Assembly (NCBI RefSeq): GCF_047495875.1
Contig: NC_092468.1
Location: forward strand, 1,308,845 to 1,372,844
DNA length: 64,000 bases
DNA from: Pithys albifrons albifrons
Lineage: Eukaryota > Chordata > Aves > Passeriformes > Thamnophilidae
Direction: 5' to 3'
Below the pieces are notes generated by a model. The model saw only the letters and a program-made list of their open reading frames with translations, had not been told where the DNA came from and searched no databases. Below, in pieces: positions 35,394 to 49,789 of this stretch (positions are counted from its first letter, which is position 1; each line of letters opens with the position of its first letter). Both the position numbers and the translations under genes were made by a program.

Positions 35394-36262
35394 GCGTGAG
35401 TGGTGCGGGGGAATATCCCTTGTGTGGGCAGGGCTGCCTTTGTGGTGGAGCAGGAGGCAGGGGCGCCGAGTGCGCTTTGGTGTGCATGGTGGTGGCAGGC
35501 GGGGAGCGTGTGTGTGACCACTTCGAGGTCCGTGGACAGGTGTGTGTGTGCGTGGGGCTTCCTTGGGGTCCTGAGACAGGCGTTTGGGTGTGTGTGGCTG
35601 TCTTTGGGGTCCGGGCACAGGCGTTTGGGTGTGTGTGACTACCTTGGGGGTCCGTGCAGAGGTGTTTGGGCCTCTGTGGCACCTTGGAGGTCAGGGGCAA
35701 GGCGTTTGGGTGCGTGGTGCTGCCTTGGGGGTCTGGGACATTCGTCTGGGTGCGTGGGATGGTCTTGGGGCACCGGGGTCAGGCGTTTGAGTGCATGTGG
35801 CCGCCTTGGGGCTCCGGGGTCAGGCGTTTGAGTGCATGTGGCCGCATTGGGGCTCCGGGGTCAGACGTTTGAGTGCATGTGGCCGCATTGGGGCTCCGGG
35901 GCCAGGCGTTTGAGTGCATGTGGCCGCCTTGGAGCACCGGGGTCAGACGTTTGAGTGCATGTGGCCGCATTGGGGCTCCGGGGCCAGGCGTTTGAGTGCA
36001 TGTGGCCACCTTGGGGCTCCGGGGTCAGGCGTTTGAGTGCATGTGGCCGCCTTGGGGCTCCGGGGCCAGGCGTTTGGGTGCGTATGACCTCCTTGGGGGT
36101 CTGGGGACAGGGTTTTACTTTGTGTAGGTGCCATGTGGGTCCGGGCATAGGCGCTTGGGTGCGTGGGACTGGCATGGATTTGTGTTGGCCCAGTAAGGAC
36201 ATTTTGTGAGGGCGAGCGAGTGGTGTCACCGCCACAAGAGAGGCACTGTGGCACTAGCCAGT

Positions 36263-36382
36263 GCCTACGGCCATACCACCCTGAGAACGCCCGATCTCGT
36301 CTGATCTCGGAAGCTAAGCAGGGTCGGGCCCGGTTAGTACTTGGATGGGAGACCGCCTGGGAATACCGGGTGCTGTAGGCTT
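36263..36382 (+). rRNA. RNA5S: 5S ribosomal RNA (copy 32)
   Basis: Consensus; L-type flank; next copy 839 bp on. Confidence 0.97.
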
Positions 36383-36680
36383 TTGCACCCGTCGGCTGCC
36401 CGACTCTCCCTCCTGTTTGGGTTGCTGCCTTTTTCCATGAGCTGGGCACCGGGGTGTCCCTTCTGTTGGCGGCTGCTGCTTATTTCGACTGGACAGGAGC
36501 GAGGGGCGCTGCCCGTATTTTGGTGGGCGTGGCCTCGGCGGGCCGGGAGCGTGCGTGTGGCCACTTGTGGGCTCGGGTGTTTGTGCCCCCTGTGCACCTG
36601 CCTTGTTTTCCTTGGGCGAGCAGTGGTGTTTTGGCAGGGCTGGAGCGTGCTGTCCGTCGGGGACAGTGGGGCTGCCTGGT

Positions 36681-36805
36681 GCCTATGGCCATGGCCCCCT
36701 GAGAAGAGCAGGTGTGAGAGTGTGATGTGGGAAGCTGTGCAGGGTGGAGCCCGGTTAGTACTTGGATGGGACAGCGGCCGGGCATTGCGGGTGCTGTCGG
36801 TTTTT
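36681..36805 (+). pseudogene. 5S relic, long form
   Basis: Long form at +418 of copy 32. Confidence 0.85.
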
Positions 36806-37101
36806 GCGTGAGTGGTGCGGGCGAGCGTCCCTTGTGTGGGCAGGGCTGCCTTTGGGGTGGGGCAGGAGGCAGGGGCGCTTTGGTGCGCTTGGTATGTGCG
36901 CAGGGTGGTTTGCGGGGAGCGTGTGTGTGTCCACTTCGGGGTCCGTGGACAGGTGTTTGTGTGTGTGGGGCTGCCTTGGGGGTCCTGAGACAGGCGTTTG
37001 CGTGGGGCTAGCGTGGGTGTTTGTCGAATGAGCAGCCGCGTTTTTTGAGGGCGTGCGAGTGGTGTGCGCGGCATAAGAGAGGCGCTGTGGGGCTGGCTGG
37101 T

Positions 37102-37221
37102 GCCTACGGCCATACCACCCTGAGAACGCCCGATCTCGTCTGATCTCGGAAGCTAAGCAGGGTCGGGCCCGGTTAGTACTTGGATGGGAGACCGCCTGGG
37201 AATACCGGGTGCTGTAGGCTT
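37102..37221 (+). rRNA. RNA5S: 5S ribosomal RNA (copy 33)
   Basis: Consensus; S-type flank; next copy 1,229 bp on. Confidence 0.97.
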
Positions 37222-37519
37222 TTGCACCCGTCGGCTGCCCGACTCTCCCTCCTGTTTGGGTTGCTGCCTTTTTCCATGAGCTGGGAACGGGGGTGTCCCT
37301 CCTTTTGGCGGCTGCTGCTTATTTCGACTGGTCAGGAGCGAGGGGCGCTGCCCGTGTTTTGGTGGGCGTGGCCTCGGCGGGCCGGGAGCGTGCGTGTGGC
37401 CACTTGTGGGCTCGGGTGTTTGTGCCCCCTGTGCACCTGCCTTGTTTTCCTTGGGCGAGCAGTGGTGTTTTGGCAGGGCTGGAGCGTGCTGTCCGTCGGG
37501 GACAGTGGGGCTGCCAGGT

Positions 37520-37626
37520 GCCTATGGCCATGGCCCCCTGAGAAGAGCAGGTGTGAGAGTGTGATGTGGGAAGCTGTGCAGGGTGGATGGGACAGTGGCC
37601 GGGCATAGCGGGGGCTGTCGGGTTTT
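37520..37626 (+). pseudogene. 5S relic, short form
   Basis: Short form with GACAGTGGCC, shared only with the relic at 3,710. Confidence 0.85.
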
Positions 37627-38330
37627 GCGTGAGTGGTGCGGGGGAATATCCCTTGTGTGGGCAGGACTGCCTTTGTGGTGGAGCAGGAGGCAGGGGCGCC
37701 GAGTGCGCTTTGGTGTGCGTGGTGGTGGCAGGCGGGGAGCGTGTGTGTGTCCACTTCGAGGTCCGTGGACAGGTGTGTGTGTGCGTGGGGCTTCCTTGGG
37801 GTCCTGAGACAGGCGTTTGGGTGTGTGTGGCTGTCTTTGGGTCCGGGCACAGGCGTTTGGGTGTGTGTGACTACCTTGGGGGTCCGTGCAGAGGTGTTTG
37901 GGCCTCTGTGGCACCTTGGAGGTCCGGGGCAAGGCGTTTGGGTGCGTGGTGCTGCCTTGGGGATCTGGGACATTCGTCTGGGTGCATGGGGCGGTCTTGG
38001 GGCACCGGGGTCAGGCGTTTGAGTGCATGTGGCCGCCTTGGGGCTCCGGGGCCAGGCGTTTGAGTGCATGTGGCTGCCTTGGGGCACCGGGGTCAGGCGT
38101 TTGAGTGCATGTGGCCGCCTTGGGGCTCCGGGGCCAGGCGTTTGGGTGCGTATGACCTCCTTGGGGGTCTGGGGACAGGGTTTTACTTTGTGTAGGTGCC
38201 ATGTGGGTCCGGGCATAGGCGCTTGGGTGCGTGGGACTGGCATGGATTTGTGTTGGCCCAGTAAGGACATTTTGTGAGGGCGAGCGAGTGGTGTCACCGC
38301 CACAAGAGAGGCACTGTGGCACTAGCCAGT

Positions 38331-38450
38331 GCCTACGGCCATACCACCCTGAGAACGCCCGATCTCGTCTGATCTCGGAAGCTAAGCAGGGTCGGGCCCG
38401 GTTAGTACTTGGATGGGAGACCGCCTGGGAATACCGGGTGCTGTAGGCTT
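38331..38450 (+). rRNA. RNA5S: 5S ribosomal RNA (copy 34)
   Basis: Consensus; L-type flank; next copy 1,149 bp on. Confidence 0.97.
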
Positions 38451-38748
38451 TTGCACCCGTCGGCTGCCCGACTCTCCCTCCTGTTTGGGTTGCTGCCTTT
38501 TTCCATGAGCTGGGAACGGGGGTGTCCCTCCTTTTGGCGGCTGCTGCTTATTTCGACTGGTCAGGAGCGAGGGGCGCTGCCCGTGTTTTGGTGGGCGTGG
38601 CCTCGGCGGGCCGGGAGCGTGCGTGTGGCCACTTGTGGGCTCGGGTGTTTGTGCCCCCTGTGCACCTGCCGTGTTTTCCTTGGGCGAGCAGTGGTGTTTT
38701 GGCAGGGCTGGAGCGTGCTGTCCGTCGGGGACAGTGGGGCTGCGGGGT

Positions 38749-38855
38749 GCCTACGGCCATGGGCCCCTGAGAAGAGCAGGTGTGAGAGTGTGATGTGGGA
38801 AGCTGTGCAGGGTGGATGGGACAGCGGCCGGGCATAGCGGGGGCTGTCGGGTTTT
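38749..38855 (+). pseudogene. 5S relic, short form
   Basis: Short form preceded by CTGCGGG. The spacer after it has GGGCAGGACTGCC, also seen after copy 33. Confidence 0.85.
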
Positions 38856-39479
38856 GCGTGAGTGGTGCGGGGGAATATCCCTTGTGTGGGCAGGACTGCC
38901 TTTGTGGTGGAGCAGGAGGCAGGGGCGCCGAGTGCGCTTTGGTGTGCGTGGTGGTGGCAGGCGGGGAGCGTGTGTGTGTGACCACTTCGAGGTCCGTGGA
39001 CAGGTGTGTGTGTGCGTGGGGCTTCCTTGGGGTCCTGAGACAGGCGTTTGGGTGTGTGTGGCTGTCTTTGGGTCCGGGCACAGGCGTTTGGGTGTGTGTG
39101 ACTACCTTGGGGGTCCGTGCAGAGGTGTTTGGGCCTCTGTGGCACCTTGGAGGTCCGGGGCAAGGCGTTTGGGTGCGTGGTGCTGCCTTGGGGATCTGGG
39201 ACATTCGTCTGGGTGCGTGAGGCGGTCTTGGGGCACCGGGGTCAGGCGTTTGAGTGCATGTGGCCGCCTTGGGGCTCCGGGGCCAGGCGTTTGGGTGCGT
39301 ATGACCTCCTTGGGGGTCTGGGGACAGGGTTTTACTTTGTGTAGGTGCCATGTGGGTCCGGGCATAGGCGCTTGGGTGCGTGGGACTGGCATGGATTTGT
39401 GTTGGCCCAGTAAGGACATTTTGTGAGGGCAGGCGAGTGGTGTCACCGCCACAAGAGAGGCACTGTGGCACTAGCCAGT

Positions 39480-39599
39480 GCCTACGGCCATACCACCCTG
39501 AGAACGCCCGATCTCGTCTGATCTCGGAAGCTAAGCAGGGTCGGGCCCGGTTAGTACTTGGATGGGAGACCGCCTGGGAATACCGGGTGCTGTAGGCTT
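39480..39599 (+). rRNA. RNA5S: 5S ribosomal RNA (copy 35)
   Basis: Consensus; L-type flank with the AGGCGAG variant; next copy 838 bp on. The spacer has private changes (GGAAACGGGG, GGACAGAGCG), as expected near an array edge. Confidence 0.97.
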
Positions 39600-39896
39600 T
39601 TGCACCCGTCGGCTGCCCGACTCTCCCTCCTGTTTGGGTTGCTGCCTTTTTCCATGAGCTGGAAACGGGGGTGTCCCTCCTTTTGGCGGCTGCTTCTTAT
39701 TTCGACTGGACAGAGCGAGGGGCGCTGCCCGTGTTTTGGTGGGCTTGGCTGCGGCGGGCCGGGAGCGTGCATGTGGCCACTTGTGGGCTCGGGTGTTTGT
39801 GCCCCCTGTGCACCTGCCTTGTTTTCCTTGGGCGAGCAGTGGTGTTTTGGCAGGGCTGGAGCGTGCTGTCCGTCGGGGACAGTGGGTCTGCCTGGT

Positions 39897-40021
39897 GCCT
39901 ATGGCCATGGCCCCCTGAGAAGAGCAGGTGTGAGAGTGTGATGTGGGAAGCTGTGCAGGGTGGAGCCCGGTTAGTACTTGGATGGGACAGCGGCCGGGCC
40001 TTGCGGGTGCTGTCGGTTTTT
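39897..40021 (+). pseudogene. 5S relic, long form
   Basis: Long form with CGGGCCTTGCGGG instead of CGGGCATTGCGGG. Confidence 0.85.
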
Positions 40022-40317
40022 GCGTGAGTGGTGCGGGCAAGCGTCCCTTGTGTGGGCAATGCTGCCTTTGGGGTGGGGCAGGAGGCAGGGGCGCTTTGGT
40101 GCGCTTGGTATGTGCGCAGGGTGGTTTGCGGGGAGCGTGTGTGTGTCCACTTCGGGGTCCGTGGACAGGTGTTTGTGTGTGTGGGGCTGCCTTGGGGGTC
40201 CTGAGACAGGCGTTTGCGTGGGGCTAGCGTGGGTGTTTGTCGAATGAGCAGCTGCGTTTTTTGAGGGCGTGCGAGTGGTGTGCGCGGCATAAGAGAGGCG
40301 CTGTGGGGCTGGCTGGT

Positions 40318-40437
40318 GCCTACGGCCATACCACCCTGAGAACGCCCGATCTCGTCTGATCTCGGAAGCTAAGCAGGGTCGGGCCCGGTTAGTACTTGGA
40401 TGGGAGACCGCCTGGGAATACCGGGTGCTGTAGGCTT
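40318..40437 (+). rRNA. RNA5S: 5S ribosomal RNA (copy 36, last intact copy)
   Basis: Consensus; S-type flank. Its downstream spacer is normal until about 40,718 and then diverges into the boundary pseudogene. Confidence 0.97.
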
Positions 40438-40735
40438 TTGCACCCGTCGGCTGCCCGACTCTCCCTCCTGTTTGGGTTGCTGCCTTTTTCCATGAGCTGG
40501 CCAGGGGGGTGTCCCTCCTTTTGGCGGCTGCTGCTTATTTCGACTGGTCAGGAGCGAGGGGCGCTGCCCGTGTTTTGGTGGGCTTGGCTGCGGCGGGCCG
40601 GGAGCGTGCGTGTGGCCACTTGTGGGCTCGGGTGTTTGTGCCCCCTGTGCACCTGCCATGTTTTCCGTGGGTGAGCAGTGGTGTTTTGGCAGGGCTGGAG
40701 CGTGCTGTCCGTCGGGGACGTTGGTGCGTCAGGAT

Positions 40736-40855
40736 TCCTATGATCATGGCACCCTGAGAACGCCCCATCTCGTCTGATCGCTGAAGCGAATCAGGGTCGG
40801 GCCCGGTTAGTACTTGGATGGGAATCTGCCTGGGAATACCGGGTGCTGAAGGGTC
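40736..40855 (+). pseudogene. Boundary 5S pseudogene at the relic position
   Basis: Starts exactly 418 bp after copy 36, the relic slot, but is much closer to a real 5S than any relic: GAGAACGCCCCATCTCGTCTG, then GGGCCCGGTTAGTACTTGG and TGGGAATACCGGGTGCTG are kept. Its changes include TCCTATGATCATGG at the 5' end, GCTGAAGCGAATCAGG at box A and GGGAATCTGCC at box C. The 3' end reads GCTGAAGGGTC followed by T6. Unique DNA starts immediately after it. Confidence 0.9.
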
Positions 40856-41255
40856 TTTTTTGTTGTTGACGTGTTTTACTGGTATGGTTTCAGTGTCCAC
40901 GCTCTGTTGTTTTTGGAATTTTTTCACTTTTTGACTGTGTCCTGCTATTGTTTTTTTGGCTAGTATTATCCTTTTTGTTCTTGTTATTTTGATTTTGTTT
41001 TGCTATTTTATTAGGCTTTCTGTATTTGTTTTTTTCAACATTTTTATTCTTTCGCTCTGTGAAATTTTCTGTTTAGGATCATTGTTTTTTATCTGATGTT
41101 TTCCAGTGTCCATGTGATTTCATGCTGTTGTGTTGGACACTTCTATTTATGTGATCAAGTTTCTGGGGCTGCTGTGATTCCCCTGTATCTCCTGTTGCAC
41201 AGCTGATCCAGGGGGCCTAGTCCTGCTGTTGGTGTTGCCACCAGTACTGTGTGCA
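40856..41255 (-). other. T-rich array/AIRE junction, probable AIRE 3' UTR and poly(A) site
   Basis: Composition changes abruptly from GC/GT-rich spacer to a strongly T-rich plus strand. Read on the minus strand it holds AATAAA at 41,043-41,048 and 41,007-41,012, downstream of the AIRE stop at 41,256. These would end AIRE about 150-250 bp short of the 5S array. No other gene is seen. Confidence 0.5.
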
Positions 41256-44191
<2,936 letters not shown>

Positions 44192-44370
44192 GCCGAGGGG
44201 ACGCTGCCGGAGCCCCGCGGCCGTCCAGCGCTGCCTTTAATACACCTGGGTCGGCGGCAGCACAGCCCTCACCGGCCTCCCGCAGCACAGTCATTTCTGT
44301 AGGAGGTAGGTAACCTGAGCCCATCCCTCCCGCCCCACCGACCCTGCGGAGCCCGCCCCGGTGTCACCAG

Positions 44371-44550
44371 CCCCGAGCGGGGGGTCCGTCTGCGCCCCAG
44401 CCCCGGGCAGAGGGTCCGTCTGCGCCCCAGCCCCGGGCAGAGGGTCCGTCTGTGCCCCAGCCCCGAGCGGGGGGTCCGTCTGCGCCCCAGCCCCGGGCAG
44501 AGGGTCCGTCTGCGCCCCAGCCCCGGGCAGAGGGTCCGTCTGCGCCCCAG
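44371..44550. repeat. 30-bp minisatellite upstream of AIRE (6 copies, ABBABB)
   Basis: Six exact-length 30-bp units. Type A contains CCCCGAGCGGGGGGTCC, type B CCCCGGGCAGAGGGTCC, and all end TCTGCGCCCCAG (one TCTGTGCC). The order A-B-B-A-B-B shows a 90-bp duplication. It lies 180-360 bp upstream of the AIRE start codon, in GC-rich promoter-type DNA. Confidence 0.93.
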
Positions 44551-47149
44551 CCCCGGCACCCACAGCCGGCTCAGCTGCGCGGCTGAAGGGCACCCGCCCC
44601 GCAGGTGCAGAGGGGGCAGGGGGTGCGGGCACGGGGGCTCCTGCCTCACTCCTCCCTGCGGTCAGCCAGGCATCTCCCAAAATTTCTGGACTTTCCACCG
44701 CATCTGCTTCACTCATCCAGAAACTCGTCTGCAGGAGCATGTGGGAAGTAACAGCCCAAGAGAAGGGATGTGATATAACAAAAAATAGTCATGTCTTTTG
44801 AGTTTGTCCTCCGCCTACACCACCCCCTTCCCTTCCCTTCCCACAGTCTCTGAAGGGCAATGTGGTTCCTCCCAAGACAGGAACACGCTGAGGGTACTGC
44901 AGGAGGAACTGTCTTTAAGCTCTAATGCATTCCGGAGAGGGGGAGCCGAGATGTGAGTGATTTTGGTACACATCAGCCTGCAAAAGGGTATAAAATAGTG
45001 CTGGAGGCTGGACCAACTGGTCCCCTGAGGTTGCGGGCAGCTTCTGCAGGGCAGCAGGAAGCCCTGACACACAAACTCCACAGAAGGTGTGTTGGGGTCC
45101 AGTTCAAGCAAACAACCTGCCAGAGCCACGGAAGTGCCATGAGCAAGCCCAGGGAGTAGCTGGGCAGGTGCTGCCTGCAGCTCTGTCCTCGCCCACTTCG
45201 CAAATCAGAGCAATAAAGTGATTTAACTGGACATATGCAGTTGTAAAGCACTTGGAGCCAGGGGAAACTGGCTCCTTGAAAGCATCTGGCATAGGTAGGT
45301 CTGGGGGCCTGGCTGCTGTGTGCCAGGTGGCTGGGAAAGAGAAAGCTCCTACTGCAATTTCCAAACGTTTGGATTTCCCCAGGATAAATTTCCAGCCTCC
45401 CTCCCTCTGGAGATGTGTCCCTGCCCTCCAGTGGGCTCAGCCAGGGGTGCTGTGGCTGTGCAGAGCTGTCCCCCCCACCCGACACCCACTGTACAGCACA
45501 GCCCAGAGAGGGTACAAGAAGAGACGCTCTGTGGGGCAGGGCCAGGCAATACAGGATTGTAAGGCTTAAGAGACTGGAGCAGTATCTGCTGGCTCCAAAG
45601 CTGTGCCAGGAGGAAGCATCTGCTATCCAGAAACTCGGGAAGAATAACAAGACAACACCCTCCATGAGAGCAGGAAATACCCTCACACGTGTGTGGTTAA
45701 CGAGCTAGTGTGCTTGCCCATGGAAATGCTCACCCTGCAGCTCCTTTCAGCATGCATGGTGACCTTTCCCATGGAGGCAGTGGGGGATGTAGGGTGGGGG
45801 TTGGGGGATGGGGGTCGGGCAGGTGTCGGGCTGGGTTCCTGTGCCCCACACCAGGATTTCAGTGCTCAGCTCTGCTGTGGTGGTGGCAGCTTCACCACCA
45901 CCTGTGCCATTCGTCTCTCCTCCAGGAGAAAAAACACAGGTATCAGGTGAAGCAGGAGGTTCATCTGCCCTCCTGGAGCTCCCACCAAGCCCAGCCAAAG
46001 GCACTGAACAAAAGCACACTCATGACACAGCTTTACAGGTCTGCTCCACCCTTCCCAGGGAAACTGTTTTCCCCAGAGTACCACAGCTTGTCCCTGTCAC
46101 CCTGTGTAAAGCTGTCTGGCAGCTCCGGGACAAGCCCCTGGCGCTTCCCCCCTCCCTTTGCCCATCCACCTCCCTCCTGGCCAGGCACTGCCCAACATGT
46201 CGACAGTGCTGGGCTTGGACTCGTTTTAAATTCCAACTTTGTGACTCTTTCTGTGCTGAGTCACAGACATTGTTTTCCACATCCAGCCTGCTCAGTAGTG
46301 CCGTGATTTGCATTTGGAGTTGTTTTTTTGCACTCCTTCCCCTTTCTGAGCTGGACAGGAGGCAGAGCAGTGGCTGCTGAGTGCCACATGAAGTGGCACA
46401 TCCGTGCTGGGAGACCAGGCGGGGATTTCTGTATGACCTCACGTTGGGCTGGCCTGGACAGCTCTAAGGAACTTACAAGGGCTCTGAAAAGGCAGTTTTT
46501 GCTTGCAGAGGAGTGTAAAACCCTCCTAGGGGGTGGCACATGCCCTGCCTGGCTGCCAGGGCCCCAGGCTGGAGCACAGGGGTTTCAGGGTGCCCTCTTC
46601 TTTCTACCGCTCCCCTTGCAAAAACCAGAAAGTTTCAAGGTGCAAAGGCTGAAGATATTTCCCCCCAAATGCCCAGTTAAATCACTGACTTAAGTGTCCA
46701 GCAGAAGTGTCTGTAGCCCCTGGGATGCACATTGGTTCCCTTTTGCAAAAGCAGTTGAAGCAAACACACCCTTTCCAGTATTTCCTCTTTTACCACTTCC
46801 CTTCCTTGCCGAGGTCCCGTGTGTCTCCTGGACACTCCCTGCCCCTCACTCATCTCCCACAACAACGCCCTGAGCCAGGAGAGAACAGGCAGCAGTGGGA
46901 CACCCACGTGTGGGGTCAGGCAGGGAGCCCCCAGTGCACCTGAGGCACCGAGAGCCAAAATGAAACGCTGCCACCACATGCAGAGGTTTTGTCCCTCCCC
47001 CCTTACCTTGGGCTGCTCCAAGCTCCAGCACCTTTGGTAAGAAAAGGCTCCAGGTGGGTCCCCATGCTAGACTCCCATTTCTAGCAGCTTCCACCTCCAC
47101 ACACCACGGCAGCTGCTGCAGGGCCCATGCGGGAGAGCTGAAGCAGAGA
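44551..47149. other. AIRE upstream intergenic DNA, no gene recognised
   Basis: Only short unrelated open frames on both strands, with no recognisable domain, RNA gene or mobile element. The first few hundred bases are GC-rich and presumably belong to the AIRE promoter. Confidence 0.6.
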
Positions 47150-49789
47150 TTTATTTTAGCTTCAGTTTCCTCTTTCCTCCCCCTTTAGAAAGAAGAAACA
47201 AAAGCTCAGAGGTATGTTATATTAATTTATTTGGGACACACCAAAAAGGAAAGTCAACTGTTAACGTACAAAAGTACAGAATCCTGGGACAAGATTTACT
47301 GTCCTGATTAAAAAGGCACCATGGTCCCAAAGAAGAGTAATCAGAATACATGATTTCAAAATTTCCCCCCTGCTGCAGCAGAAACAGAGCCAGGCTTTGG
47401 CTCTATCCACAGTCAAACCCAGTTTAAAGCAAAACCAATTATGATTTCAATGCAATAAACACTGCTCAGCCTGTACAGGATGTTGTGAAAGGAATCACAG
47501 CCTAAAAGATGGTCAGACTTTTGGTTTTTTGCTTCCTTTTATTTTTTGAAACAGTGAAGGTGGCAAATCACTAAGTAGGTAACGGGAGGCCGCAGATTGC
47601 TGACACCTTTGTCTCGACCTTCTGTCAGACACGTCAGTTCAGCTGAGACCAACAGGCTGAGTGTGGGGCTTCTGAATGAAATGTAATTCCCTGTGGTAGA
47701 CAGGAAGTCAGACCTGACAACCTTAAATTCCCTGAATCCCTGAAAATCATAAAGCACTACAGAGCTGTGTTCCACATCCGAGCCAACCCCGGTGGATTTG
47801 CTTTACACACGAGCATTTATACTGTCAGCTATATCTGTAATACAAAGGGGGGGTTACAGCAGTTATTAAAAAACTTCTACTTCGGCGAGGTCTGCGCTTG
47901 GCTATATTCCCTGCTGAAACAGAGCTGCTGGTGTAGAGGCCCAGTGAGAGGCTCAAGTCCAGCACCTCAGGGCTGGAAGGCAAATAGTTTAAACGTGACA
48001 TAATTTGCACGGGGAAGTCAGTGAAGCACATCAGAGAGGAGGGAGGGCTGTGAAGTGTCAGGCAGCAGAGGCTGGAGGTGCTGCAAACAAACCCGTAACA
48101 CTTCGGGTGATGAGGAATACACAGTGGGCACTAAATATCCTGGAGCATCTCACCACGAAGGACTTGTCAGAGACACAGAGCGAGGATCCCACCCTGACTA
48201 ACGAGCCGGGCCCGGGAAGCTGCCGCAGCGCTCGGAGCTGGCGGGACATGGGGCCTGCGCTCGGCCGTGCCCGCGGCACCGGCACCGGCAACGCACTTCA
48301 TTCCTCCCTTAGCACAGGACTTCAAAGCGGTCCAAGGACTGATTCATCAAAAGTAAAGGAACTGTCAAAATTATTTGTACATGCATTTATTGTTAAAGGG
48401 AGCAAAAGCCAAAGAATGAAAAAGCACGAGTTAATGTCAGTAAATGATGTGCAGGACGGAGAGGAAAGAAAACGGGGAAAGGCTGAGATACTGGAGTGGG
48501 GAAACCAACATTCACACTGGAAGGTAAACTTTAAACCTGGCAAGTTTGCACTTTTTCTACCAGAGATCTTTTGTGGACAGAGACTCGGGGGTTTTCCATT
48601 TTCGGTGTGGTCTGGCAAGGTTTGGGAACCTCACCAGAGACATCTCCAGCACTGAGTTTCACTGGAAGTTCAAGTCTCTCATCTTTAAAAACCAGTAAAG
48701 CAACTCTAACTAAAAAAGTCACAGACACGTCACTGCTCAGGATGTACGTGGGCAAGAGGGTCACACTTTGTTCAAACAATCTCTGGGTGGAAAACTGCCA
48801 TGTCCCCACTGCTGGTCTGCATGACCTCGGGGGTGGAAAAGCAAGCCCAGATCTGGGTGCCTGCTGCTGAGAACACCACAGCTACCCCCACACCTGGGAA
48901 GGCGTTTTCTTCCCTATATCCTAAAACGGCAGGATAAGAGTTTATAAAATTATTCTCATCTTAAAACTACATAATGCAATTTGCATTTCTTCCTATATTA
49001 CTCCCCTCTCCTCAAAGATAAAACATTATCACTTCATTTAGGATTCACACCCCAGATCCTGTATTAGGGACTTCATGATAAAACTCATCCAGTTATGGGG
49101 AAGGTTTATCCTGATCAAGGAAACGTCATTAAAATAGAATCTAGAATAAAACATTCAGAATCACCAATGCTTTTACAGCCAAAGCACTCCACTGTCTCCT
49201 GATCTCTCCCCCCACCTGGAGCAGGAGAGCAATCCCCTCCAAAAAGCACAGGGTACCTCTCCAGGGCTGGGTGATCCATGCTCAAAACTCACTTCCTTCC
49301 TCGCAGAACACGGACCCTGCGGGAAGGGGCCGAGCACCCTCCACCCCGCGGCAGCCGACGGAGCCAGGGCTGCTCAGGACGTGGGTTCTCCATTAGCAAC
49401 AAGTACAAGTTATTACCCTGCAGTAAATCCGAGTCCCGATTTGTACTGTTAGGCCACCGCTGGCTCAGAAACGTTGAGAGACTTCCAAACTCCACAGATG
49501 CAGACAGGACCTTGGAAGAAGAGGCTTATACACTATGTAACCTTGGATCATCCGCTGCATTTGAGCCTTGGCATCGCTGGCCACCGACAGCTCATCCTTC
49601 CAAATCCACGTGGTTTAGTCCTTGCTGCTGTTGCCATCATCCCTGCCCTCTTCCCTGGAGGCAGGACGTTCCTGAGCTCTGGCTTGGGGATCTACAACAA
49701 TCACTTCCAGTGGGTGGTGGGGTTTCAAACTTGCCTCCGGTGCGCACTGCCCCCGCACTCCAGCAGCTGTGCCCCCTCCGTGGCGGGCG
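47150..49789 (-). other. AT-richer region, probable 3' UTR of the 281-aa gene plus intergenic DNA
   Basis: No convincing coding frame. Minus-strand AATAAA hexamers at 48,386-48,391, 47,226-47,231 and 47,150-47,155 lie downstream of the stop at 49,790, so a long 3' UTR is plausible. Confidence 0.4.

Larger units (their letters stand above)
1..40735 (+). repeat. 5S rDNA tandem array, open at the left edge
   Basis: Head-to-tail array of 36 plus-strand 5S genes. Start-to-start distances take only a few values: 838/839 (short unit, 11 times), about 1,149, 1,229, 1,271 and 1,394 bp, each 10 bp shorter where the gene has the 10-nt deletion. A unit is: 5S gene, about 300 bp of GC-rich spacer, a 5S relic at +418, a GT-rich stretch, a run of ~41-bp subrepeats, then a 5' flank of about 150 bp. 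There are two 5' flank types: L, ending ACTGTGGCACTAGCCAGT, and S, ending GCTGTGGGGCTGGCTGGT; S follows each short unit. Short units carry a long-form relic (about 125 nt), long units a short-form relic (about 107 nt). The first gene starts at 680, so bases 1-679 are the tail of a long unit whose gene lies outside the window. Confidence 0.97.

Noticed and set aside
1..40735. CRISPR-like regular repeats
   Set aside because: Spacing comes from 5S units with near-identical spacers; there are no unique spacers and the host is a vertebrate.
1..40735. Assembly artefact from repeat mis-collapse
   Set aside because: Units differ by private markers in a coherent higher-order pattern, which argues for real order; copy number still needs long-read confirmation.
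40856..41140. LTR or poly(A)-tailed retroelement at the T-rich junction
   Set aside because: No target-site duplication, terminal repeat or reverse-transcriptase remnant is visible; simple T-richness is not enough.
44291..44740. 149-aa minus-strand frame with repeated GAGAQTDP upstream of AIRE
   Set aside because: The repeats are the 30-bp minisatellite, open in several frames; the AIRE start at 44,191 is family-consistent without it.
48005..48655. 216-aa plus-strand open frame
   Set aside because: No recognisable domain, and composition like non-coding DNA; overlaps probable minus-strand 3' UTR.
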